This document shows positions 8,801 to 15,421 of a DNA stretch of 64,000 nt, one piece after another. Made by a program: the position numbers and the translations under genes. Under the pieces are notes generated by a model that saw only the letters and a program-made list of their open reading frames with translations, did not search any database and had not been told where the DNA came from. The stretch spans positions 99,381-163,380 of the forward strand of contig NZ_JOEZ01000011.1 in assembly GCF_000721175.1 (NCBI RefSeq), given 5' to 3'. The first letter of the stretch is position 1. Every line of letters begins with the position of its first letter. The stretch is from Streptomyces anulatus. GTDB lineage: Bacteria > Actinomycetota > Actinomycetes > Streptomycetales > Streptomycetaceae.

Positions 8801-8971
8801 TTTGTGCGCCGATACAAGCAGACGGATATCGGTGGACCCCAGCCGTGGATGCTCATGGGGCCGGCGCAGTACGTCAAGCACACGGGGAGCAAGCCTATGG
8901 CGATCGAGTGGAAGCTCTTCCATCAGATTCCGGCCGATGTATTGACGTATTCGGCAATCGCCGCCGGCTGA
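5834..8971 (+). CDS. PLD-like nuclease / SF2 helicase / DUF3427 protein (candidate defence gene)
   Basis: A 1045-residue three-part protein. The N-terminal third contains a phospholipase-D-type nuclease signature, LHAKAWLF (His219, Lys221), followed by YVGSSNLSKAALLDG. A superfamily II helicase core follows, with Walker A ATGTGKT (348–354), the DEAH-like box DEFHH (442–446), LTATPER (motif III) and QLGRGLRR (motif VI). The C-terminal 400 residues match the DUF3427 region in order and size. Such proteins couple nucleic-acid unwinding to a single HKD nuclease and are often found in defence islands. The ATG at 5834 is chosen because GAGGGGGA lies 8 nt upstream; an in-frame ATG at 5816 is possible. 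GC is visibly lower than in flanking core genes, and an IS701-type remnant borders its 3' end, suggesting acquisition. Defence is inference, not shown. Confidence 0.88.
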   Translation: MPNDISGDAPVAGLYESLITHRLAERMKQLDSTGWRPIDASVGKESAPHVLARHIGATVRRVFQGLSPAEQVIAANHILESLSTIEGATEWIDLVTDGPRQLLAVAEQEAPGVYAIRPATPLSETALITNSPEDPSLGFELRAELATADRVDLLCAFVKWHGLRVLEKSLSSARERGIPIRVLTTTYIGATERRALDRLVRDFGAEVKVNYELRSTRLHAKAWLFRRASGFDTAYVGSSNLSKAALLDGLEWNVRLSSVATPSVIRKFEATFDAYWSEPAFESYDPDRDAERLDYALSRAGGGSRPGSTGITLSGLEVRPYPHQRDMLERLEVERTVHDRHQNLLVAATGTGKTVMAALDYKRLRQALGRDPRLLFVAHRKEILEQSLRVYQNVLIDANFGELLLSGEIPSRWNHVFASVQSLTPQALGRIAPDHFDIIVIDEFHHGTSPTYRKIMDHFQPQELLGLTATPERMDGLNIQDEFFDGRIAAEMRLWEALENDLLSPFHYFGVTDNTDMSAVTWKRGAYDSTALSNLFTGNDARARLVVAAVKDKVTDPGSMRALGFCVSVAHAHFMADFFRQAGLNAVALSGETPAPDRKKALEDLRSGSLQVIFSVDLFNEGLDIPDVDTLLLLRPTSSATVFLQQLGRGLRRTDDKAVLTVLDFIGQHRKEFRFEEQFRALTNLTRNRLLDNIEQDFPQLPSGCQIILETKAKELIMDNIRSQIAVNVTQLTREVASYANPRLADFLKESGRDLKELYRGNGNSWTGLLRRAKLLDATGPEGELPLLKRVSAFLHVDDPLRVAAYSKLLADDAPAYDELSEQEQGYARMFFFSLWPLGGGFPSYQAGLDTLLHQPSFRDELHQVLAHVLQQADHVPLPLLGTHATIPLTVHASYSREEILPALGQASVDGRKPGHFREGVKWCENIQTDALLVTLEKDEKDFSPETRYRDYALNDSLFHWESQNQTSEHSPTGVRYQTHKEKGTHVLLFVRRYKQTDIGGPQPWMLMGPAQYVKHTGSKPMAIEWKLFHQIPADVLTYSAIAAG

Positions 8972-8978
8972 ATGATCA

Positions 8979-9242
8979 TCACTCAGGCTGGCTCAGTGCC
9001 GAGAAGGCGGCCCACTCGGCGATGGTCCAGCAGTTTTTGCGCGGCAGGTCCGACAGCAGGCCGAGTACCAACTTCCTTGCTCGGCGCCGGGATTCGACCC
9101 GCGTGAACCGTCCCGTTTTCCGGCTCATCAGGCCCTCGAACGCCTCCTGCCAGTGGGCAGGGTTTACGCTGTGACCTGCAGCCACCGCGTGATCTTCAGT
9201 CTTCACACACCGATGATCAACGGTGGCCGCACCCGTCTCCAC
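8979..9242 (-). pseudogene. IS701-family transposase, N-terminal remnant
   Basis: An 87-residue frame whose middle reads RFTRVESRRRARKLVLGLL followed by RKNCWTIAEWA. This matches the N-terminal region of IS701-type transposases (RFxRxExRxRAxxYVxGLLxxxxRKNxWxxAE). The frame stops after the AE helix, so the DDE catalytic domain is missing. No inverted repeats were identified. It begins 7 bp after the helicase stop on the opposite strand, marking a past insertion or deletion at this border. Confidence 0.7.
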
Positions 9243-9294
9243 AGCGCGTCAGGCTCGCGCAGCGCCTGTCTGCCGTCCTGTGTCTGGAGGACTT

Positions 9295-9699
9295 GTGCAA
9301 CGTGGCGAAGTCTGGTGGGTCCAGTTCAACGAGCGGAGATTGGTCGTACTGCTGTCGGGAGACGACGCGTCCGGGATCCAGGTGATGCAGGTCGTCGCTC
9401 CGGCGGGCGTCGACATTAGCGGTCTGGGCATCGAAGTGATGATGGGCGCCGGTGAAGGAGTGCCGTTCGAAGGCGTGCTGCGGCTCGCGTTCCCGCGTCC
9501 AGGCTTCACCCCTTGCACGTGGCTGACCACTGTGTCACGGGACGACCTGATAGAGCGGGCGGCCGTCCTGTCCTCGGCGAAGCTCAGCGAGATTGACGAT
9601 GCCCTCCGACTCGCTGAACAAGCGCAGGAGCAGACCCCGGCGACGACCGCGAAGCTCAGCGAGATGAGGGACGCCCTCCGTCTCGGGGAACTCGGGTAG
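9295..9699 (+). CDS. MazF/PemK-like protein with duplicated C-terminal motif
   Basis: A protein of about 134 residues starting at a GTG just after GGAGG (9286–9290). The N-terminus VQRGEVWWVQF is the standard opening strand of MazF/PemK endoribonucleases (RGEIWxVxF), and WLTTVSRDDLIERA resembles the C-terminal helix of the fold. The usual SPxxxN/RP segment is not clear, so toxin activity is uncertain. The tail contains two copies of AKLSE-x-x-DALRL (from 9579–9614 and 9650–9685), a recent duplication visible in the DNA. No antitoxin gene is recognised upstream. Alternatives are a non-toxic MazF-fold protein or a remnant. Confidence 0.65.
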   Translation: MQRGEVWWVQFNERRLVVLLSGDDASGIQVMQVVAPAGVDISGLGIEVMMGAGEGVPFEGVLRLAFPRPGFTPCTWLTTVSRDDLIERAAVLSSAKLSEIDDALRLAEQAQEQTPATTAKLSEMRDALRLGELG

Positions 9700-9806
9700 A
9701 GGGAGAAGGAGCCGACGGCGTGGGCGGTCTCGGCCAGATGGTCGACGCTGTACGACTGTCGCCTCGGCGCCCCTCACCATCGAGATCACGCTCTACGGCT
9801 GGAGTA

Positions 9807-10013
9807 CTAGATACCGCTGCCGCTCTTCATTTCGGCCACAAACGCCCCCCACGCAGCAGACGGGAAAACGAAGGCCCCTCGGTTGCGGTCCTTGGAGTCA
9901 CCCACCGCGACACCTCCGTCCGGTACCACCTGGAACTCGACACACTGGCCCTGGGTGTCGCCGCTGTAGGACGACTTGATCCATGCTTCGGTCGGGAGAT
10001 CGTGCCGCATCAT
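9807..10013 (-). CDS. DUF397 domain-containing protein
   Basis: A 68-residue protein with the DUF397 pattern: WIKSSYSGDTQGQCVEF, then VAVGDSKDRNRGAFVFP and a C-terminal WGAFVAEMKSG helix. DUF397 proteins are encoded beside XRE/DUF5753 regulators in streptomycetes. In characterised WhiJ-like systems they act as small antagonists of the DNA-binding partner. GAGG lies 6 nt before the ATG at 10013 (a second ATG follows at once). The start overlaps nothing but lies 11 bp below the stop of the XRE gene, so the two are translationally close and probably one operon. Confidence 0.88.
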   Translation of the reverse strand: MMRHDLPTEAWIKSSYSGDTQGQCVEFQVVPDGGVAVGDSKDRNRGAFVFPSAAWGAFVAEMKSGSGI

Positions 10014-10023
10014 CGTGAGCCTC

Positions 10024-10887
10024 TTACTCGTTCTCAAGATCCCGCGCAGCGCGTGAGATCACATCCATGGACTGTCGAGAAGATAGAGCGGCTGCACGTA
10101 GCTGGTCAAAGGCACTGCGGTAGTTCTCTACAGCCCCAGTCTCTTCGAGGTACAGGCCGCCATCGAGATTGTCCAGGCCGACCACGTCCAGCTCCATCGG
10201 GTCCGGATACGAGTACACGGTGAACGGACCATCCATGCCTACGTAGGCACCCTGTGCGTACGGGATCACCTGTACTGCGATGCCAGGGCGGTCAGACACT
10301 TCGACGAGGTTCCGTAGCTGTGCAGCGGTCACGGCAGAACCTCCAACCTGACGATGAAGCACCGACTCGTCCAGTATGCAGAGGTATTGAGGCGCATCAT
10401 CCCGATCAAAGATCGCCTGCCGAGCAAGACGAAGGTCGACGAGCGTCCGCACTTCCTCGTCGGTCATCCGCTTGCTTCCCGTACCGCGGATGACCGCCTC
10501 GGCGTACGCATCGGTCTGAAGCAAGCCGGGAACCACGACACTCTGGTAGGCGTAGATCCGGACGGCGTCCGACTCCAGCGTGAGTCGCTCCTGGAAGTCT
10601 GGTTTGAGCTTGTCCGAGTGCTGCGACCACCAACCCTTCTGCTTACTCTGCCGCTGGAGGGCAAGCAGCGCCTCTCTCATAGGTAGATCGACCTGGTACA
10701 TGTCGAGGAGCGTCTTCAGCTCCAAGGGCCGCAGCCCCTGCCTGCCGTTCTCGATGCGACTCATCTTCGTCTTGTCGCCGTCGATGGTCTCACCGGCCTG
10801 CTGAAGGCTGACGCCGGACTCCTCCCGGAGCCGCCGTAGTTCAGACCCGAGCCTCTTCTTTCGTACCTTCGGTTCCGGATGTGCCAC
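10024..10887 (-). CDS. XRE-family regulator with DUF5753 domain
   Basis: A 287-residue DNA-binding protein. The helix-turn-helix lies at about residues 14–60 (LGSELRRLREESGVSLQQAG, then KTKMSRIENG). The remaining region from YQSVVVPGLLQTDAYAEAVI to the end is the DUF5753 domain of WhiJ-like regulators. Translation starts at GTG 10887, preceded by GAAGGAAGGGA. It forms the regulator half of a regulator–DUF397 pair with the gene just downstream. The pair probably controls a local promoter; TTGAG-type repeats upstream (10957–11037) are candidate sites. Confidence 0.9.
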   Translation of the reverse strand: MAHPEPKVRKKRLGSELRRLREESGVSLQQAGETIDGDKTKMSRIENGRQGLRPLELKTLLDMYQVDLPMREALLALQRQSKQKGWWSQHSDKLKPDFQERLTLESDAVRIYAYQSVVVPGLLQTDAYAEAVIRGTGSKRMTDEEVRTLVDLRLARQAIFDRDDAPQYLCILDESVLHRQVGGSAVTAAQLRNLVEVSDRPGIAVQVIPYAQGAYVGMDGPFTVYSYPDPMELDVVGLDNLDGGLYLEETGAVENYRSAFDQLRAAALSSRQSMDVISRAARDLENE

Positions 10888-11197
10888 CCGTCATTCCCTT
10901 CCTTCGCCGCGGACCAGTGTGCCGCATCGGGCTGATCGCACTTCGTCATATGACTGTTGAGCTTTCCATCTCTAGCAAAATCTCAACGTTGAGCTCACTC
11001 ATGTTGCGCCCAGTCACTGTTTGGGTGCAGTCTGTTGAGCGGCAGCAGCGGCAGTCAACCTGAACTGGGCAGCTATAGGGGCTTCATGACGGGTTGGAAC
11101 CGTTGTGCTGCGACGTCGCATGGGTGGCCCGCAAGTGGGTCTCGCCACCTATGCGTGCACATCCAACGCGCTACGCGCCTGGGCACAGGAGATCGTG
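10888..11197. promoter_or_regulatory. AT-rich divergent promoter region with TTGAG repeats
   Basis: This 310-bp gap separates the divergent XRE gene and the 11198 gene and holds no convincing ORF. It is clearly lower in GC than its surroundings. TTGAGCTTT (10957–10965) faces AAAATCTCAA (10977–10986) as an inverted repeat with 11 bp between the arms. Further direct TTGAG copies occur at about 10990 and 11034. The arrangement is what one expects of an operator for a homodimeric XRE protein, but this is inference. Confidence 0.45.
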
Positions 11198-11716
11198 ATG
11201 ACTCACCCCCCGATCAACAGCTCGCAAGAGGTGACCGGCAATGCGAGGGCTGAAAGACCGCCTCTGGACGTGATCCACGCAGAGCTCGACGTACGCCGAG
11301 TCCTTGCGTTCACGTTGGGTACGACCACCCGCTCAGCGCTGGACAAGGCCGCTTCTTCGCTGCGCGAGGTGATCATCGCCTTTGCGGACGAAGTCTTCGC
11401 CGTGGAAGCGCATCTGACCTCCGCCGATCGCGGATTCCGGCTCGAAGCAATTCACCTCGTAGACAACCCGCCACGTCCGGGTGCCTTGTCTCACGAGGTC
11501 TACGCCCACGTCCGTGCTCAGGCACGCGTACTGCGGAAGCTCATTGTCATGAAGCAGCAGCCAACCGAGCACTCACCTTGGTCGGTTGCGACTCGCCCTC
11601 CGCTGCCCGTTCGGCCTCGGCCCACTCGCAATGCGACTTCGGCCGAGCACACTGAGCCGTGCGCGGTGCCTAGCGGATTCACTCCGCCCCTTCCAGAGGC
11701 TGACGCCGATGAGTGA
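11198..11716 (+). CDS. hypothetical protein (possibly DUF6415-like)
   Basis: A 172-residue soluble protein with no signal peptide. The core from about residue 25 to 110 is helical (for example DKAASSLREVIIAFADEVFA and HEVYAHVRAQARVLRKLIVM), and the C-terminal 50 residues are proline-rich and disordered. The helix pattern resembles the small DUF6415 proteins often encoded near XRE regulators in streptomycetes, but I cannot confirm this. The ATG at 11198 is preferred over an upstream ATG at 11105 because AGGAG lies 6 nt before it. Its stop overlaps the next small gene. Confidence 0.6.
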   Translation: MTHPPINSSQEVTGNARAERPPLDVIHAELDVRRVLAFTLGTTTRSALDKAASSLREVIIAFADEVFAVEAHLTSADRGFRLEAIHLVDNPPRPGALSHEVYAHVRAQARVLRKLIVMKQQPTEHSPWSVATRPPLPVRPRPTRNATSAEHTEPCAVPSGFTPPLPEADADE

Positions 11717-11798
11717 ACGAGCCCGGCAGATCGCCTACGTCGTCTGCCTTGCCGCCATCGGCTCGTCGATCGTCGCGGCGGTGTGGTTCGAGCGGTGA
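11709..11798 (+). CDS. 29-residue single-helix membrane peptide
   Basis: The ATG overlaps the end of the preceding gene (ATGAGTGA), the classic signature of translational coupling. The peptide is MSERARQ, then a 19-residue hydrophobic helix (IAYVVCLAAIGSSIVAAVW), then FER. It is too short for routine gene finding. Coupling plus a clean basic-hydrophobic layout argues that it is translated. Function unknown; it might localise or modulate the product of the upstream gene. Confidence 0.5.
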   Translation: MSERARQIAYVVCLAAIGSSIVAAVWFER

Positions 11799-11951
11799 CG
11801 CCGTCGGCGCACGCACCAACAGGCCCACCACGTCAGGGGCCACAGACTCCCGCCCGGCTGTCTCCATGGACGGTCGGCAGCCGGGCGGGGCCAGGAGCAC
11901 GACGGTGCGGAGACCGTATCTCCGCGACATCAGCACCGGAAGGACTCTCCC

Positions 11952-12194
11952 ATGAACGGGAATCTCTACGCACTGCCGATCCCGCCGGCCGACGCCTTCG
12001 CCGCCTACTGCGGCGGCAACGCCGGCGGCCCCCACGAGACCTGCGTGAGCCTCGCCGCCATCCCCGGCACGGAGGCCTCTTTCGTCATCCGTGACAGCAA
12101 GCCCGAGGGCACGGGCAAGGAGCTGCGCTTCACCGAGGCGGAGCTCGACGACTTCGCCACCGGGTGGGTCAGGACGAGGGGCCTGACGCTTTAA
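11952..12194 (+). CDS. DUF397-like protein
   Basis: An 80-residue protein whose second half, SFVIRDSKPEGTGKELRF followed by EAELDDFATGW, has the DUF397 layout (VRDSK … LxFxxxEWxAFxxG). The first half is divergent. GAAGGA lies 7 nt before the ATG. It is the second DUF397-type gene in this locus, 1.1 kb from the XRE regulator, and lies beside two hypothetical genes of the same orientation. It may be an alternative small partner of the regulator. Confidence 0.7.
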   Translation: MNGNLYALPIPPADAFAAYCGGNAGGPHETCVSLAAIPGTEASFVIRDSKPEGTGKELRFTEAELDDFATGWVRTRGLTL

Positions 12195-12284
12195 CCTGGC
12201 CCCCTTCCTGAGCACGAAGCACCATGCAGTGGGCCGGACCGGACATCCTCCGGGCCGGCCCGTCTCCCCTAGCGAAGGGCGCAG

Positions 12285-12734
12285 ATGATCTGGTCAGGGC
12301 ACTGGCACGGATACGGTCCGTGGACCGGCAGCAGGGACGCGTACGGCCAGGAGGCCCTACGCCGTCCGGGTGCGGAACTGAACTCCGAACAGACCCGGGC
12401 GTTCGTCGCCTCGACGCTGCCGCCCCTCATGACCGGGCACTGGCTCATGCGGCAGAACCAGACCGCGGTGGAGCGCACCTGGACCCGTGCGGTGGGCGCC
12501 GTCACGTGGCTGAAGAGCACGTACGAGGCGCATCCCCCGGCCGAGAGGGACGACGGCGGCCGCGCCTACGTCACCCTCGAACACAAGATCGCGTACGCGG
12601 TGGACTGCCTTTCCCGAGGGGTCGACGTCTGCTGGGTGCACTACACGAAGTCCCAGAGCCTGATCTCCTTCTCGGTGGTGTGCTGCCTCAACCACCACCA
12701 CCCCGGCCTTCCGTGCCCCCTCCCGCCCGTCTGA
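12285..12734 (+). CDS. conserved hypothetical protein
   Basis: A 149-residue soluble protein beginning MIWSGHWHGYGPWTGSRDAYG, with repeated aromatic residues and a conserved-looking core (PPLMTGHWLMRQNQ, LEHKIAYAVDCLSRGVDVCW) and a C-terminal CCLNHHHPGLPCPLPP. I recall proteins with this layout near XRE regulators in streptomycetes, without known function. No catalytic motif can be named; the C-terminal Cys/His cluster could bind a metal. It is co-directional with the DUF397-like gene and the broken cupin gene downstream. Confidence 0.65.
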   Translation: MIWSGHWHGYGPWTGSRDAYGQEALRRPGAELNSEQTRAFVASTLPPLMTGHWLMRQNQTAVERTWTRAVGAVTWLKSTYEAHPPAERDDGGRAYVTLEHKIAYAVDCLSRGVDVCWVHYTKSQSLISFSVVCCLNHHHPGLPCPLPPV

Positions 12735-12775
12735 ACTCCCCTGTCCCCGCGGCGACGTGAAGCGAGGAAGAATCC

Positions 12776-13171
12776 GTGTCACTCAGCCTCTTACTGCCCC
12801 GCCCGGGCGTGGCAGCGCTCCTGACCTCGTGGCCGGACGAGCCATGCGGGTACGAACGCGAGGCCGGCGCGCTGGACCGTGTCATCACCGCGGAGAGCAT
12901 CGACCACTACATCGGCACCGGGTGCGTGCCCGCCGACGAGATCGCCGTCGCGAGCTACGGTGCCGCACCGCACCCGGACCGCCATCGCACCGCGGGCCGG
13001 ACCGACCCGGCGAAGCTGCGCCGTCTGTACGAGGACGGCCATACGATCCGGCTCGGCAACCTCCAGCGGGTCGTCCCCTTCCTGGCTGACGTCTCCCGCG
13101 GCATCCAGCGGGAGACCGGCTTCAGCAACTACTCGCATGCCTTCGTGACCCCGCCCGGGCGTCAGGGCCTG
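12776..13171 (+). pseudogene. cupin/JmjC-like oxygenase, 5' fragment
   Basis: The first 132 codons read as the N-terminal part of a streptomycete cupin-type (JmjC-like) 2-oxoglutarate oxygenase, ending in GFSNYSHAFVTPPGRQGL. Normally an HWD iron-binding segment follows, but here the sequence switches to transposase DNA. The matching 3' part resumes near 14385. About 50–60 codons, including the expected HxD iron ligands, are missing or displaced, so the enzyme cannot be active. The fragment has an intact start and may still be transcribed. Confidence 0.7.
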
Positions 13172-13186
13172 CTCTCCACCACTGAA

Positions 13187-13534
13187 CCGAGTCGTGGGCG
13201 GATCTGCTGCGTGACTGCCGCCGACGCGGCATGCGCGATCCCGAACCTGTAGTCGGTGACGGCGCGATGGGCCTGTGGAGGGCCCTCCCACTGGGTGCAC
13301 CTGCGCACGACGAATCCCATCGAGAGCACTTTCAGCACCGTGAAGTTGAGGACCAAGGCCACCCGCGGGGCCGGCAGCCCGGCCGCGGCGCTGGCGATGG
13401 TGTTCAAGCTCGTCGAGTCCGCACAGGACCGCTGGCGCGCGATCACCGGAGCCCACCTCGTCGCGCTCGTCCGCTCCGGCGCCAGGTTCGAGAACGGTGC
13501 CCTCATCGAGCGCCTGGAGAACAGTGCCGCGTGA
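13187..13534 (+). mobile_element. IS256-family transposase remnant (internally deleted)
   Basis: Two pieces of an IS256 (mutator-like) transposase lie in different frames. ESWADLLRDCRRRGMRDP followed by VVGDGAMGLWRAL ends near 13288. It joins directly to HWVHLRTTNPIESTFSTVKL, then AMVFKLVESAQDRWRAI and ALVRSGARFENGALIER. About 80 codons between WRAL and HWVHL, with part of the DDE domain, are deleted, and the N-terminal half is absent. The element interrupts the cupin gene. Terminal inverted repeats could not be found. Confidence 0.8.
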
Positions 13535-13551
13535 TCGCTTCGCGGCTGGGC

Positions 13552-14148
13552 TCACTGATCGCTCAGACAGGTGACGAAGCGACCGAAGGCCTCGTCCCCA
13601 GCGCGATTACCGGCGAGCTCCGCGCACAACGCAGGGAAATCAGCCCAGGCCTCGCCCTCGACGGTCCACCTGGAAACGATGCTACGCCCGTTATGGATCT
13701 GTACTTCGTCGACCCAGCGGTCGAGGCCGTCGCCCGCCGAGTAGACGAAGAAGTGCGCGTCCTCCATAGCCGGTGCCAGGAGATCGATGAGCTTGTGAAG
13801 GTTGCGCATGTCGATGTAGCAGATGTCAGACAGCTGCTCCAGGCAGAGGTAGTCAGCATCAGGTGGGCCCAGGTCGAAGCCCCAGCCTCGCCCATGGACC
13901 TTCTGGTTGAGCAAACGAACCGGCCAGGTTTTCTGCCTGGGTACCTCGGTGGCCACCACCGAGAGCGTCTCCTCGACCAAAGACCGCCATCCCGGACGCA
14001 CTCGAACAAACGTCCAGTGCGGGTCGGGCCACGGCGACACCTGAGGAAACCACAACCGGTACCGCCCATACCACCGATCATCGCGCCAACGATCATCACC
14101 CCTGGTGACAAACGTTCCTGATAGCTCGATCGGATGAGGCTCTCTCAC
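13552..14148 (-). CDS. hypothetical protein inside the disrupted cupin gene
   Basis: A protein of about 198 residues of unknown family, rich in aromatic residues: WYGRYRLWFPQVSPWPDPHW, then WGFDLGPPDADYLCLEQLSD and DAHFFVYSAGDGLDRWVDEV. GC content and codon use are lower than in the core genes, so it came in with or beside the IS256 remnant. The size, single-domain acidic layout and setting recall immunity or anti-toxin proteins, but no family is recognised. The start is uncertain: GTG 14148 is used, although no good ribosome-binding site is seen and the frame is open up to 14505. Confidence 0.45.
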   Translation of the reverse strand: MREPHPIELSGTFVTRGDDRWRDDRWYGRYRLWFPQVSPWPDPHWTFVRVRPGWRSLVEETLSVVATEVPRQKTWPVRLLNQKVHGRGWGFDLGPPDADYLCLEQLSDICYIDMRNLHKLIDLLAPAMEDAHFFVYSAGDGLDRWVDEVQIHNGRSIVSRWTVEGEAWADFPALCAELAGNRAGDEAFGRFVTCLSDQ

Positions 14149-14384
14149 AGGCTGAGCATACGAGACACCGCCGTCGGCACCTTGAAGCTCCACGTCCGGT
14201 CGGCAAGCCCTCCCGGGCCAGCATGCCAGGCTCGAGCACAAGGCTTTCATCATGCCCCAATGAGACACCTCCACCCTCACGCACCACCTGACCCACAACT
14301 CTTGACACTTGTTCGCAGATCGCGGGCACCAAGCGGTGGCAGATCTGGCGCCCGAAAGTTCCCTGCGCCCATGCGCGAGTACCA

Positions 14385-14785
14385 GGAGTCCCTTCCGCGT
14401 CTGGGACCCCGCCTTCCTTCCGCAGTGGGAGGCCGCAGGCCCCGATCTGGAGGTCGACCTCCGGCCGGGGCAGTCCCTGCTCCTGCCGAGGGGGTGGGTG
14501 CACAACCCTCATGCGCTCGGCACGCAGGTCCGCAGCATCCACCTGACCTTCGCGATCCGGGAACGCACACCGGTCCGGGTCGCGGAGAAGCTCGTCGGCC
14601 GCGTGATCGAGAAGGACGCCTTCCGGCGCGTCATCCTCCCCGGCGACATCACCGGGGAGCGGTTGTCCGCGCAGGTGCGGGACGTCCGGCAGGCCCTGGT
14701 CGAGCACCTGGCCGGGCTCGATGTGGATGACTTCGCGCGGTCCCTTCTTCGAGCCGCCGTGTCGGAGAAGGGCTTCACCACGTGA
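14385..14785 (+). pseudogene. cupin/JmjC-like oxygenase, 3' fragment
   Basis: The frame carries the C-terminal part of the oxygenase broken at 13171. AAGPDLEVDLRPGQSLLLPR and GWVHNPHALGTQVRSIHLTF form the last strands of the double-stranded beta-helix. They are followed by the small helical C-terminal domain (AEKLVGRVIEKDAFRRVILP). It lacks its own start, and sequence from about 14149 to 14384 is non-coding or scrambled. It is therefore the second half of an interrupted gene rather than an independent protein. Confidence 0.7.
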
Positions 14786-14872
14786 GCAGCTGAGAGGAAG
14801 AGCCGGCCGAACCGGGCGGCGTGATCGGCGACTCGAGCCGCCTCACGCCGCTCCGGTGTCGCCGGAGCTTCC

Positions 14873-15421
14873 TCAGAACCGGTCGACCTCCTCGCCGTCC
14901 GGGACCTGATAACAGGCGGAAACCACGTTGACGAGCAGCGTTGGATCGTTGGTGTCCCCGCCGCTGTTCTTCTCCCAGAACTCGACATTGACGGCGAACT
15001 TCTTCTCGACATGCTCCGCCGTCAGTTCCAAGGATTCGGCCTTACTGCCGTTCCGCTCGTACTTGACGATCTTCCACCCGTACTTCGGAAGATCTTCCTT
15101 GAGGCGAGTCATGGCCTGCATGAGTTCGGCATCCGAGGAACCCGTCAGACTCCAAGGGTGTCGCATGAGGAACAACTTCCCCCGCTCCGCCCCTTCGCAG
15201 GCGCTGACCCCCGGACCCGACTTGGACATCTTGCCCTTCACAGCGATGACATCAAGGATCTGGCTGGAGATCTGCTTCGTTTCCGCGTCGACATCGTCAA
15301 TACTGCGCGTCCCGGCTGGTTTCGGTGCACCGGATTCTGCTTGGTCAGTCATGCCGCATCCTGTGATTGTGGTGAGTATCACGGCGCCCAGAAGCGCAGA
15401 ATTAAGAACCCTATTCCTCAA
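14873..15421 (-). CDS. hypothetical lipoprotein of the DUF1023 operon
   Basis: A 182-residue exported lipoprotein. The signal peptide ends in a lipobox, TTITGCG, with Cys22 as the probable lipidation site. The mature part is charged and about 150 residues long (KYGWKIVKYERNGSKAESLE); Cys75 and a Cys near the C-terminus (SACYQVP) could form a disulfide. The start overlaps the 3' end of the alpha/beta hydrolase gene by 11 bp, so the two are translationally coupled. No domain is recognised. It may act as the membrane partner of the hydrolase, or protect the cell from it. Confidence 0.75.
   Translation of the reverse strand: MRNRVLNSALLGAVILTTITGCGMTDQAESGAPKPAGTRSIDDVDAETKQISSQILDVIAVKGKMSKSGPGVSACEGAERGKLFLMRHPWSLTGSSDAELMQAMTRLKEDLPKYGWKIVKYERNGSKAESLELTAEHVEKKFAVNVEFWEKNSGGDTNDPTLLVNVVSACYQVPDGEEVDRF

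Noticed and set aside
5834..8971. Type I restriction HsdR or DISARM component
   Set aside because: No HsdM/HsdS, methylase or DISARM partners lie nearby, and the HKD nuclease plus DUF3427 order differs from HsdR.
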